Source of the DNA: Thauera propionica
GTDB lineage: Bacteria > Pseudomonadota > Gammaproteobacteria > Burkholderiales > Rhodocyclaceae
Reading direction: 5' to 3'
Length of the DNA: 47,595 nt
Assembly: GCF_002245655.1 (NCBI RefSeq)
Contig: NZ_NOIH01000022.1
Coordinates: forward strand, 1-47,595
Both the position numbers and the translations under genes were made by a program. The notes under the pieces were generated by a model. The model saw nothing but the letters and a program-made list of their open reading frames with translations. It ran no database searches and was not told the DNA's origin. This document shows, piece by piece, positions 16,481-24,783 of the stretch. The stretch's first letter is position 1; every line of letters starts with the position of its first letter.

Positions 16481-17554
16481 TCAGAATTTCCGTCCTACAG
16501 TGATCGTTCCGTAGACCGGGATTTCGTCTTGCCCCCGGAATTCGCGTGTGCGGTGGTAGCGGGCTATCGCGATGCGCCAGTTGCCCTGAGTCATCGCGAT
16601 GCCATAGCCGACATCGGCCACGAATGGCCGTTTATCAACACTATGACTGGACTTGAAGGTATTGCCATCCAGCGTGATGTCGTGCAAAACCCAGCGGGCG
16701 TCGAGTGCTGCGAAGAGGTGTCCGTTCCAGTTGCTTCCAGCGGTCGTGCGCACGGGCGAGGTATTTTCTCCGGCCGGCCGCAGCGGCGCGGTGCCTAAAT
16801 CGTCCGGCAGGCGCAGGCCATAGCGCAATTCTCCCCCGACATTCGCGTAGGTGGCGAAATTGCCGAAGCTGCCGCCCCAGTGGCGGGTGAGGTCCCAGCT
16901 CCAACCGCTGACGTTTTCTTGCCTGAAGACTCGCGTTCGGCGTTCGTGCAGCAATTGCAGTACAGGCTCGTCGCGCAGTTGGTGTCGCCAGCCATTGAAT
17001 TTGTCGACGCCGATGGTGTCATGCCACCAGTTCTGGGTTTGCCTGGCCAAGGAGGAAGGGCCCACAACACCGACGCGGATTTGTGAGGTGCGCAGCGTAT
17101 CGCCGCGCCGCGCGTTGTAGCCGAGGCTCAACATCATTGCGCCGGCGAAAGGGCGGTCGTCTTTGATCAGATCGCTGCGCGTTTTGTCGCTCGGGGTGTA
17201 CATCATCTGCCCGAAGCCGATGGTCATGTTCTGTTCGTCAAAACCCTCGGGGTGCAGCACCGTGAGAAAACGATTCAGCCCACGGACGAGACGGGGTAGG
17301 CAAGGGTCATCGCGATAGTCCACAAGGTTGGGGGAGACCCAGCTGACGAGAAACCCGTTGGAGTACCCTTGGTCTTGTCCAATGCCGCCGAACATGTCGT
17401 TGTCGATCCGCAGATTGAGCGTTCCCGTTGAGCGCAGCGGGTTGTCCTGGTGGCAGGACTGGGCCTGTGCGGAGGCGCTCAGCAATAGCAGCAGCAAGGA
17501 GGCTGCGACTTCCAGCCTCCATTCAGCGGGGTCGGCGGACTGAACTTTCGTCAC
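16481..17554 (-). CDS. LpxR-like lipid A deacylase (DUF2219), outer membrane
   Basis: A 357-aa protein with a GTG start at 17554 overlapping the stop of the upstream stress-protein gene (GTGA). A signal peptide with a long Leu run ends at SAQAQS near residue 31. The mature part has LRIDNDMFGGIGQDQGYSNGF, which fits the conserved Asn-Asp and Ser/Thr of LpxR, and IGFGQMMYTPSD. It ends in alternating beta strands and a final Phe, typical of an outer-membrane barrel. LpxR removes the 3'-acyloxyacyl part of lipid A. The frame is open further upstream to 17722, but that part overlaps uspA and has no membrane character. Confidence 0.8.
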   Translation of the reverse strand: MTKVQSADPAEWRLEVAASLLLLLLSASAQAQSCHQDNPLRSTGTLNLRIDNDMFGGIGQDQGYSNGFLVSWVSPNLVDYRDDPCLPRLVRGLNRFLTVLHPEGFDEQNMTIGFGQMMYTPSDKTRSDLIKDDRPFAGAMMLSLGYNARRGDTLRTSQIRVGVVGPSSLARQTQNWWHDTIGVDKFNGWRHQLRDEPVLQLLHERRTRVFRQENVSGWSWDLTRHWGGSFGNFATYANVGGELRYGLRLPDDLGTAPLRPAGENTSPVRTTAGSNWNGHLFAALDARWVLHDITLDGNTFKSSHSVDKRPFVADVGYGIAMTQGNWRIAIARYHRTREFRGQDEIPVYGTITVGRKF

Positions 17555-18045
17555 GCTGGCGTGCCACCCTGCCCAGGGGTTGCAGTCACAATGACCGATT
17601 GGGACTGGCGCACCAGCATCACCGGAACTGGTGCGATGCGAGCGAGCTGCTCTGCATCGCTTCCCATCAGCAGCCTGTCCACGCCCCGGCGTCCGTGGGT
17701 ACCCAACACCACCAACTCGCATTGAGTAGTCAGTGCCTGCTGAGCGATGAGCACCGAGACGCGCTCGCCCTTGCTTTCCAGAAGGACGGTCTCAACCGCC
17801 AGGCCTCCCTGCCTCAGCCGCAGCGCCGCCTCGTCCAGCAGCTTCTGCCCGGCCGCCAGGAAGCCCGGCCTCACTTCTTCAATATAGATCCTCGGCCTCT
17901 CGAAGCCGTTGCTGTGCTTCATCTCCTCGATGACGTGCAGCAAGACGATGGTTGCGCCATTCAGGCGTGCCAGCACCGCAGCGTGGTGGAGCGCCAAATC
18001 GGCAGTAGGACTTCCGTCGAGCGGAACCAGGATTCTTGAGTACAT
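17551..18045 (-). CDS. Universal stress protein (UspA family)
   Basis: A 164-aa single-domain Usp. It opens MYSRILVPLDGSPTADLALHH, has LLHVIEE, and keeps the ATP-binding loop GTHGRRGVDRLLMGSDAEQL (residues 115-134) followed by PVPVMLVR. These proteins support survival in starvation and low oxygen. It is coupled to the LpxR-like gene by a 4-bp overlap. GGAGACATTC precedes the ATG. Confidence 0.92.
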   Translation of the reverse strand: MYSRILVPLDGSPTADLALHHAAVLARLNGATIVLLHVIEEMKHSNGFERPRIYIEEVRPGFLAAGQKLLDEAALRLRQGGLAVETVLLESKGERVSVLIAQQALTTQCELVVLGTHGRRGVDRLLMGSDAEQLARIAPVPVMLVRQSQSVIVTATPGQGGTPA

Positions 18046-18091
18046 GAATGTCTCCAGTTATCAGAGTAAAACGGGGTGACGAACAGATATT

Positions 18092-18128
18092 GCGTATACC
18101 GTGTCGCAATAGCGGACGCGGTATGCGC
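18092..18128. promoter_or_regulatory. Inverted repeat between phaC and the usp gene
   Basis: GCGTATACCG (18092-18101) and CGGTATGCGC (18119-18128) form an inverted repeat with one mismatch and a 17-bp spacer. It lies 47 bp upstream of the usp start. It may be an operator, or the base of a hairpin that ends phaC transcripts. There is no T-run, so an operator is more likely. Confidence 0.4.
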
Positions 18129-18132
18129 TTAT

Positions 18133-19884
18133 TCAGTTGCGTACATATTCCCCTGGGGCGTCGCAAACAGTGGGGTATCCACTGGATTCAGCACCTATGA
18201 GCGGAGGCGCAACAACATCACCGGAACGCTCTCGCAGCCACGCCGACCATGCGGGCCACCAGGAATCCGGATGCGTCTGCATCGTCGCTTGCCACTCATC
18301 CGGCGCCATGTATCCATCACCGGCCGCGCGGGTATGGATTTGATATTGGCGCTTACCTCGGCCGGGCTCGCTCACGATGCCGCCGTTGTGTCCTCCAGTG
18401 GTCAGCACGAAAGTCAGCTCGGCCGAAGACAGGAGATGCAGCTTGTAAACCGAGCGCCAAGGCGCAATATGATCCGAGGCAGTGCCGACGCAAAACACCG
18501 GCACAGCGATGTCTCCCACTGAAACGGGGCGACCCGTGACGGGATAACGCCCCGCGCTGAGATCGTTATTCAGGTAAAGGCGTCGGAGATACTGCGAATG
18601 CATCTTCGCGGGCAGGCGAGTCCCATCGGCATTCCAAGCCATCAGGTCGGTCATTGGCCGGCGATCGCCCAATAGGTATTCGTCAATCATGCGAGACCAT
18701 ATGAGATCGTAGGAGCGCAGTAGCTGAAAAGCTACGCTCATCTGGTCGGAGGTCAAATAACCGGTTTGAGCCATGCTGGCTTCCAACAGCGCCACTTGAC
18801 TCTCGTTGATGAAAAGACTCAGCTCGCCCGGTTCGCTGAAGTCCGTCTGTGCGGCAAGCAGGCTTACCGACACCAGCCGCGTATCGCCATCACGCGCCAT
18901 GGCTGAAGCACCAATGGCCAGTAGCGTTCCGCCCAGGCAATAACCAGCCGCGTGGACTCCATGCCCGGGGACAACGGAAGTCACAGCGTCCAGCGCTGCA
19001 TGCAGGCCGAACTCCAGGTACTCATCCATGCCCAAATCTCGATCCTCAGCATCCGGATTTCTCCAGGAGATGCAAAAAACCGTATGCCCTTGCGCAACCA
19101 GATACCGTATCAGCGAGTTATGCGGTGACAGATCCAGTACGTAGTACTTCATGATCCAGGCAGGAATGATCATGATCGGTTCGGGATGGACTTTCTCGGT
19201 AGTGGGCGTGTACTGAATCAGTTCGATCAGTCGATTTCTCAGAACGACTTTTCCTTCCGTGACCGCTACGTCGCGCCCAACGACGAAGTTCTCCGTTCCC
19301 GCGGGAGGCTGGCCGGATAGTTGCCGACGCAAGTCGTCGAGAAAGTTGGACGTCCCCCGCGCTAGATTGGCGCCTTGCTCTGCGATGGTTCTTTTCAGGA
19401 CAACGGGGTTGAAAACCGCAGCGTTGGCGGGCGAAAGCATTTCCAGCCACTGTTTGGCGCCAAACGCCAGCAGGCGTTGGTGTTTCGGATCCACTCCCCA
19501 CACCCCCTGCGTGGCCTGCTCCCACCATTTGGTCTGATTGACGAATGAACTGCGGAAAAGGTCGTAGGGCCATTGATCCCATGCAGGATCGTTGAAGCGG
19601 CGGTCATTGACAGGTGACCGGTCAGGAGCGGTGGCTCCCCGGTCCGGGTTGGCCGGATTCTTCTTCAATACGGCCATCCATTGCTCGGACAGGGAGGCTG
19701 CAAACGCCAAAAGCTCGGCTTGCTTGCCAGGACTGTTTGCTAAATGGCTCGCCCAGTCCACCCACGCGAGCAACGATGTCTCCGGCGAAATAGACGACCA
19801 AGCCTGTGCCCAAGCGACATGGGCATCCCCATCCAACTTCGGATTGATGGCTGAGTCGATATTGCCGTTCTTTTTATTCGTCAA
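18133..19884 (-). CDS. phaC: Class I polyhydroxyalkanoate synthase PhaC
   Basis: A 583-aa enzyme that polymerises 3-hydroxybutyryl-CoA into polyester granules. The lipase-like box GYCLGG places the nucleophile at Cys316, and the partners are Asp471 (GTASDHIAPW) and His499 (GGHNGGI). The N-terminal region (about 1-200) carries the conserved DPAWDQWPYDLFRSSF. The start is TTG at 19884 with AGAGG about 9 bp upstream. Length matches class I synthases, which need no PhaE or PhaR partner. Phasin and PhaB are encoded in the same island. A beta-ketothiolase (PhaA) is not, and must come from elsewhere. Confidence 0.95.
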   Translation of the reverse strand: MTNKKNGNIDSAINPKLDGDAHVAWAQAWSSISPETSLLAWVDWASHLANSPGKQAELLAFAASLSEQWMAVLKKNPANPDRGATAPDRSPVNDRRFNDPAWDQWPYDLFRSSFVNQTKWWEQATQGVWGVDPKHQRLLAFGAKQWLEMLSPANAAVFNPVVLKRTIAEQGANLARGTSNFLDDLRRQLSGQPPAGTENFVVGRDVAVTEGKVVLRNRLIELIQYTPTTEKVHPEPIMIIPAWIMKYYVLDLSPHNSLIRYLVAQGHTVFCISWRNPDAEDRDLGMDEYLEFGLHAALDAVTSVVPGHGVHAAGYCLGGTLLAIGASAMARDGDTRLVSVSLLAAQTDFSEPGELSLFINESQVALLEASMAQTGYLTSDQMSVAFQLLRSYDLIWSRMIDEYLLGDRRPMTDLMAWNADGTRLPAKMHSQYLRRLYLNNDLSAGRYPVTGRPVSVGDIAVPVFCVGTASDHIAPWRSVYKLHLLSSAELTFVLTTGGHNGGIVSEPGRGKRQYQIHTRAAGDGYMAPDEWQATMQTHPDSWWPAWSAWLRERSGDVVAPPLIGAESSGYPTVCDAPGEYVRN

Positions 19885-20027
19885 AGCGTATTACCTCTAT
19901 TTCTGCACAAGTAGAAAGAGCCCCTTGCTTGAAAACGGGAGTCGATTGCGATTTCCTGGGCGACGACGCCTCGCCAGCGCGTCAGCGATGTATCCATCTG
20001 CCAGCTCGCTCCGCTGTTTCGCTTCGC

Positions 20028-21233
20028 CTAACCGGCCATCAGGCTGATTACCAGTGCGTTCGCAATATCGATGACGAACCCACATACCAAGGGCACCACA
20101 ATGAACGCCTCGCGTGCCGCACCATGCTCCCGAGTCACCGCCGTCATGTTGGCGATGGCAGTGGCGGTAGATCCCAGCGCAATACCGCCGAAACCCGCGC
20201 ACACCACGGCGGCTTGGTAATCCTTGCCCATTGCCCGAAAAACAATCAGCAAAACGAATGCGATGACCAAGGCAATCTGCACCAGCATCGCCGCCGTGAT
20301 GAAGGCGAGCACGGGCTGCAGTTCCCAGAGCCTGAGTCCCATCAGCGCCATGGTCAGAAACAGGCCCAATGACATGTCGGAAACCAGGGCGATGCCTGGC
20401 TGCATGCTCGGCCAGTTCCATAAACGTCCGCGCCCACTTGGCCTCATCCAGTCGGCCGCCATGCGCAGGAGAATTCCGGCCAGCAGGCAGCCCACAAAGG
20501 CGGGCAGCGTGACGGCGGTACGCGCGACCAAGGCATTGATTCCGTATCCCAACATCAAGGCGAAGTTGAGCCAGAGCAATGCCAGCAGCAGGCCGTAGTA
20601 GTCCAGGCGGGCATGCTGCTCATCCCTGTGCAGCGTGCCAATTTCCAGGGCGCTGTCCCCAGAGGCTTGAAGCCGATGCCTACGCATGAGCAAGCTTGCG
20701 ACTGGGCCCCCGATGGTGCAGGCCGCGATCAGGCCGATCATGTTCGCTGCCAATCCCAGTTCCTGCGCTTGCGCAATGCCGAGGTTGTGAACGAAGTGAT
20801 CGGACCAGGCCAAGGTGGTGCCCACGCCTCCTGTCAGGGAAATCGATCCCACCATCAGCCCGGTGCGCGGATCCAGGCCGAAGGCGCGTGCCATCTCCAT
20901 CCCGGCCAGGTTCTGCAGCACCATGAACCCGATGGCCAACCCCGACAGGATCAGCAAGGGCCGTCCACCATGGCGCAGCGTGCGGGCGTCGGTACCCAGG
21001 CCAATGGCCGCAAAGAAGTACAGCAGCAGCGCGTCACGCGCTTCGAGATCGAAACTGATGACGATCCCCGCACCGTAGTACAGGGCGAAGACAACCAGGG
21101 CGCAGGCCAAGCCGCCCACCAGGGATTCCGGGATGCTGTATCGACGCAAGATGCCCCAACGCGCAACCAAGCCCTTGCCCACGAACAACAGCAGGATGGC
21201 GAGCGTGAATCCATGGAAGGCATCGATCGTCAT
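20028..21233 (-). CDS. gltS: GltS-type sodium/glutamate symporter
   Basis: A 401-aa inner-membrane protein with about ten hydrophobic spans. Two inverted halves carry Gly-rich GSISLTGGVGTTLAWSD (about 127-143) and CAGFGGIALGSTATAIANM (about 350-368), the typical GltS reentrant-loop motifs. The ATG at 21233 overlaps the ackA stop (ATGA), so translation is coupled. Substrate is inferred from the family: glutamate or a related dicarboxylate, with sodium. Confidence 0.88.
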   Translation of the reverse strand: MTIDAFHGFTLAILLLFVGKGLVARWGILRRYSIPESLVGGLACALVVFALYYGAGIVISFDLEARDALLLYFFAAIGLGTDARTLRHGGRPLLILSGLAIGFMVLQNLAGMEMARAFGLDPRTGLMVGSISLTGGVGTTLAWSDHFVHNLGIAQAQELGLAANMIGLIAACTIGGPVASLLMRRHRLQASGDSALEIGTLHRDEQHARLDYYGLLLALLWLNFALMLGYGINALVARTAVTLPAFVGCLLAGILLRMAADWMRPSGRGRLWNWPSMQPGIALVSDMSLGLFLTMALMGLRLWELQPVLAFITAAMLVQIALVIAFVLLIVFRAMGKDYQAAVVCAGFGGIALGSTATAIANMTAVTREHGAAREAFIVVPLVCGFVIDIANALVISLMAG

Positions 21234-22468
21234 CGCGCCTTCTCCCTGTCCAGGCAGGACAGCGCATGGCTGGCGGCTATCCACTCTTCGTTGGTGGGCT
21301 CGACCGCCACGGTGACCTGACTGTGATCGCTGGAAATCTTCGCCGCGTGGCTGGCGTTGGCATCGGTATCCAAGGCAATGCCCAAAAAGCCCAGCGCCGC
21401 ACAGATGCGCTCGCGAATGAACGCATTGTGTTCACCGACACCCGCCGTGAACACCAGCATGTCCAGGCCACCCAGCACGGCGACCAAGGCCCCGATCTCG
21501 CGTACGATGCGGCGCACGTAAAGGGCCAGTGCCAAGCGCGCTCGCTCCCCCGTTTCGCCTGCATCGTTCTCGTGTCCGACAATGACGCGCGGCTCGGCCG
21601 AGATTCCCGAAACGCCGAGCAGGCCGGACTCGTGATAGAGGACGCGCCCCACTTGCTCCAGTGAGAGCTTCTCGATTTCCATCAGGTAGAGCACCGCACC
21701 CGGATCGAGCGCGCCGGTGCGGGTGCCCATCATCAGGCCGTCAAGCGCGGAGAAGCCCATGGTGGTGGCCGCGCTTTTGAGTCCACGCATGGCGCACAGA
21801 CTGGCGCCACTGCCCAGATGGGCAACGACGGTGCGACCGCGCGCGGCGTCGCCATGGCGTTCGGGCAAGGCCACTGCCATGTACTCATACGACAGGCCGT
21901 GAAACCCGTACCGACGCAGACCGCGCTCCCATGCGGCATAGGGCAACGGCAGGACCTTCTCGACCTGGGGCAAAGTGTGGTGGAAGGCCGTGTCGAAGCA
22001 GGCCATCTGTGGCAGATCTGGCTGCTCCCGCAGCAGGATCTCCACGGCTTCGAGCGCGAATGGCTGGTGCAGCGGGGCCAGAGGAATGTAGCCCTTGAGG
22101 TCGGCCAGGACATTCGCGTCCACGCGCACGGGCATGAAGTATTTACTGCCGCCGTGGACGATACGATGGGCGACCGCACCGATCCGGCGGCCGTCGAGCC
22201 GCCGGCTGACACGATCGCGGATGAGGCGCAGTGCGGCGCGATACGGATGTGCCGTGTCCAGTTCGATCGAGAACGGCGCAACTCCGGTCTCTCCGAAATC
22301 CGGGTTGGCGCCGCCGATTCCCTGCACCTTGCCATTCCACAATGCCTGACGCGGCAGTGGCGCGGCCGAGGAATCGAACACCGCAAACTTGATGCTGGAT
22401 GAACCGCAGTTCAGCACAAGGATCAGTCCGTGTTCGCGGCGCCCGGAGCGGGCCATGGTGACGTCCAT
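21230..22468 (-). CDS. ackA: Acetate kinase
   Basis: A 412-aa protein of usual length that interconverts acetyl-phosphate plus ADP and acetate plus ATP. Motifs seen: VLNCGSSSIKF (residues 18-28), AHRIVHGG, CFDTAFH, YGFHGLSYEYM, VVAHLGSGASLCA, MMGTRTGALDPG and FTAGVGEHNAFIRE. ATG 22468 has GAGAGAGGA upstream and is preferred over an open but non-conserved extension to 22777. It is coupled to gltS and follows an SDR gene. With the phosphoketolase-like enzyme it could yield ATP without respiration. Confidence 0.95.
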   Translation of the reverse strand: MDVTMARSGRREHGLILVLNCGSSSIKFAVFDSSAAPLPRQALWNGKVQGIGGANPDFGETGVAPFSIELDTAHPYRAALRLIRDRVSRRLDGRRIGAVAHRIVHGGSKYFMPVRVDANVLADLKGYIPLAPLHQPFALEAVEILLREQPDLPQMACFDTAFHHTLPQVEKVLPLPYAAWERGLRRYGFHGLSYEYMAVALPERHGDAARGRTVVAHLGSGASLCAMRGLKSAATTMGFSALDGLMMGTRTGALDPGAVLYLMEIEKLSLEQVGRVLYHESGLLGVSGISAEPRVIVGHENDAGETGERARLALALYVRRIVREIGALVAVLGGLDMLVFTAGVGEHNAFIRERICAALGFLGIALDTDANASHAAKISSDHSQVTVAVEPTNEEWIAASHALSCLDREKAR

Positions 22469-22547
22469 CAGGTCGTCCTCTCTGCGCGCCGTCCGCGCGA
22501 CTTCGCCGAGGTGTGCGGGGGTGTCTGCTGTCTCATCGTCTTCAGAC

Positions 22548-23300
22548 TCAGCGCTCCGTGTAGCCGCCATCGGCGATGAGCTGGGTGCCCACAAGGAAGC
22601 TGCTTCCTTCCGACAGCAAAAACGCCACGGCATGGGCGATTTCGTCCGGTGTACCCAGGCGACCGATCGGATGCAGGCCAACGGCCTCTTGGAGGGCCGA
22701 TTCATCCAGGAAATCCAGGATGGGCGTACGCACGTAACCGGGATGAATCGAATTGATCCGGATTCCCTTGGACGCATAGGCCAGTCCTGCCGAGCGGGTC
22801 AGCCCGGTCACGCCATGTTTGGCTGCGACGTACGCGGGGTTCGCTGCGTCGCCCACCACTCCGAGGATGGAGGAGACGTTGACGATGGCGCCGCCTCCAG
22901 AGCGCAGGATGGCGGGAATCTGATGGCGCAGGCCATAGAACACGCCGTTCAGGTTGACATCGATCACCCGGCGCCAGGCGGCAGGGTCCAGTTCTCCCGC
23001 CGGGCTCTGGTCGCCACCGATACCGGCGTTGTTGACGGCAAAATGAAGGTCGCCGAACGTATCGACCGCGCAGGCCACGGCAGCCTGGACCTCATCGATG
23101 CATGCCACGTCGGCCACGTTGGCCACGGCGTGGCCGCCCTCGGCGTTGATGAGGCTGGTGACGCGCTGCGCATTGTCGGCGCTGACATCGGAGACGACGA
23201 CATTCAGGCCGTTGCTTGCAAGCAGCCGGGCAATGGCCTCGCCAATGCCAGACCCTGCACCGGTGACCAGGGCTACGCGGCCAGAGAATGAGTACTGCAT
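22548..23300 (-). CDS. Short-chain dehydrogenase/reductase
   Basis: A 250-aa classical SDR with TGAGSGIGEAIARL (residues 14-27), NNAGIGG (about 89-95), the catalytic Ser in NVSSILG, and YVAAKHG (Tyr and Lys, about 156-162). The motif GAGSGIG with Asp near residue 38 (SDVSAD) favours NAD over NADP. The substrate is unknown. It differs from the PhaB-like SDR of the same island and sits between the MaoC-Pta fusion and ackA. Redox balancing of acetyl or butyryl intermediates is possible. Confidence 0.9.
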   Translation of the reverse strand: MQYSFSGRVALVTGAGSGIGEAIARLLASNGLNVVVSDVSADNAQRVTSLINAEGGHAVANVADVACIDEVQAAVACAVDTFGDLHFAVNNAGIGGDQSPAGELDPAAWRRVIDVNLNGVFYGLRHQIPAILRSGGGAIVNVSSILGVVGDAANPAYVAAKHGVTGLTRSAGLAYASKGIRINSIHPGYVRTPILDFLDESALQEAVGLHPIGRLGTPDEIAHAVAFLLSEGSSFLVGTQLIADGGYTER

Positions 23301-23361
23301 GGTGTTTCCTCCAAAGGGGTGGATTAAAAAGAGGGGGTTAATAAGTTGCCGATAAGTCGGC

Positions 23362-24783
23362 TCAAGGGGGTGACAGCCGATAGTGGTGGGCGAGCATCAG
23401 TGCGATCGCGCATGAGGCGATGCGCGTATCACGCGAGTCGGCACGGCTGGTCAGAATGACCGGCACCTTGGCTCCAAGGACGATCCCAGCGCTGGCTGCT
23501 CCGCCCAGGAAGATCAACTGCTTGGCAAGCATGTTGCCGCTCTCCAGGTCAGGCACGGCGAGGATGTCAGCCTGCCCGGCAACCTCGGAGACGATCCCCT
23601 TGGTACGCGCAGCGGCGATGGAGACCGCGTTGTCGAAGGCGAGCGGCCCGTCGAGCAGGCCGCCAGTGATCTGGCCGCGATCAGCCATCTTGCACAGCGC
23701 CGCCGCGTCCAGCGTGGCGGTCATCGTCGGGCTCACCGTCTCGACCGCGGCCAGGATCGCGACCTTGGGTTCGCGCACGCCGATTACCTGCGCCAGCTCG
23801 ATGGCGTTGCGGATGATGTCTGCCTTCTGTTCCAGAGTCGGGGCGATATTGATCGCCGCATCGGTAACGATGAACGGGCGCGGATAGGCAGGTGTCTGCA
23901 ACAGGAAGCAATGGCTGACCCGGCGCTTGGTGCGCAACCCCGCTGCTGCCGAAACCAGCGCGGACATCAGCTCGTCGGTGTGCAGGCTCCCTTTCATCAG
24001 GGCTTCGACTTCACCTGCGGCTGCCAAGGCGACAGCTTGCTGCGCAGCGGCGTGGCTGTGCGGGACGTCCACAATGGCGACGTCGGTCAGGTCCAACCCG
24101 GCCTCGGTGGCGACTGCTTCGAGCCGCACCCGTGGCCCGACCAGCACCGGCTCGATCAACCCCGCCTGGCGCGCTTCGAGCGCGGCGGACAGGCTGGGGG
24201 CATCGCACGGGTGGGCGACGGCCACCCGAATCGGTTGCAAGTGCGCGACATGCGCCAGCAGGTGCTGCAGGCCTGTGCGGCCCTGCGCATCCGGGTGTAT
24301 TTCCGGCAACGCGGTGCGCGCTCGTTCCATGCGCTCAGTGGGCGCCACGACCTCTACCTGGCCTTGGAAAACCGCCACCCCCGTCTGGTTGGTGCAGGTG
24401 CAGGCCAGCGTGACATGGTGGGTGGCCGTGTCCTTGCTGGTCACCTGCATCTGCACGGTCAGCCTGTCACCGGGCCGAACCGCTCCGAGGAAGCACAGAC
24501 TCTGGCTGACATATTGGGTTCCAGGCCCCGGCAGCCGTGTTCCCAGCACAGCCGAGATCAGGGCGTTTGCACAAATGGCCTCCGTGGTGCCCCGAGCGCT
24601 TGAGGACACAGCAGGTTCTGGATCCACATCACCCGATTGCAGCGCGAACATGTGGATGTCTTGCGAAGAAAACGTGCGTTCGAGGCTGGCGCTGTCGCCG
24701 ATGGCGATCTCGTCGAAGGTGCGGTTGCGCAGGACATGCCATGCATCGGCAGTGGCATCGACCGGTTTGGGCGAAGTCGTCAT
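23362..24783 (-). CDS. MaoC-like/phosphate acyltransferase fusion
   Basis: 473 aa: an N-terminal MaoC hot-dog domain (about residues 15-150) and a C-terminal phosphate acetyl/butyryltransferase domain (about 160-473). The acyltransferase half has VEALMKGSLHTDELM, RRVSHCFLLQTP, FIVTDAAINIAPTLEQK and GPLAFDNAVS. It would convert acetyl-phosphate and CoA to acetyl-CoA. In the MaoC half the usual SGDVNPxH reads SGDVDPEP, so the catalytic His is Pro57, and the following AHG reads CAN. Hydratase activity is therefore doubtful. ATG 24783 overlaps the stop of the DUF3141 gene. The fusion links acetyl-phosphate to polyester synthesis. Confidence 0.88.
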   Translation of the reverse strand: MTTSPKPVDATADAWHVLRNRTFDEIAIGDSASLERTFSSQDIHMFALQSGDVDPEPAVSSSARGTTEAICANALISAVLGTRLPGPGTQYVSQSLCFLGAVRPGDRLTVQMQVTSKDTATHHVTLACTCTNQTGVAVFQGQVEVVAPTERMERARTALPEIHPDAQGRTGLQHLLAHVAHLQPIRVAVAHPCDAPSLSAALEARQAGLIEPVLVGPRVRLEAVATEAGLDLTDVAIVDVPHSHAAAQQAVALAAAGEVEALMKGSLHTDELMSALVSAAAGLRTKRRVSHCFLLQTPAYPRPFIVTDAAINIAPTLEQKADIIRNAIELAQVIGVREPKVAILAAVETVSPTMTATLDAAALCKMADRGQITGGLLDGPLAFDNAVSIAAARTKGIVSEVAGQADILAVPDLESGNMLAKQLIFLGGAASAGIVLGAKVPVILTSRADSRDTRIASCAIALMLAHHYRLSPP

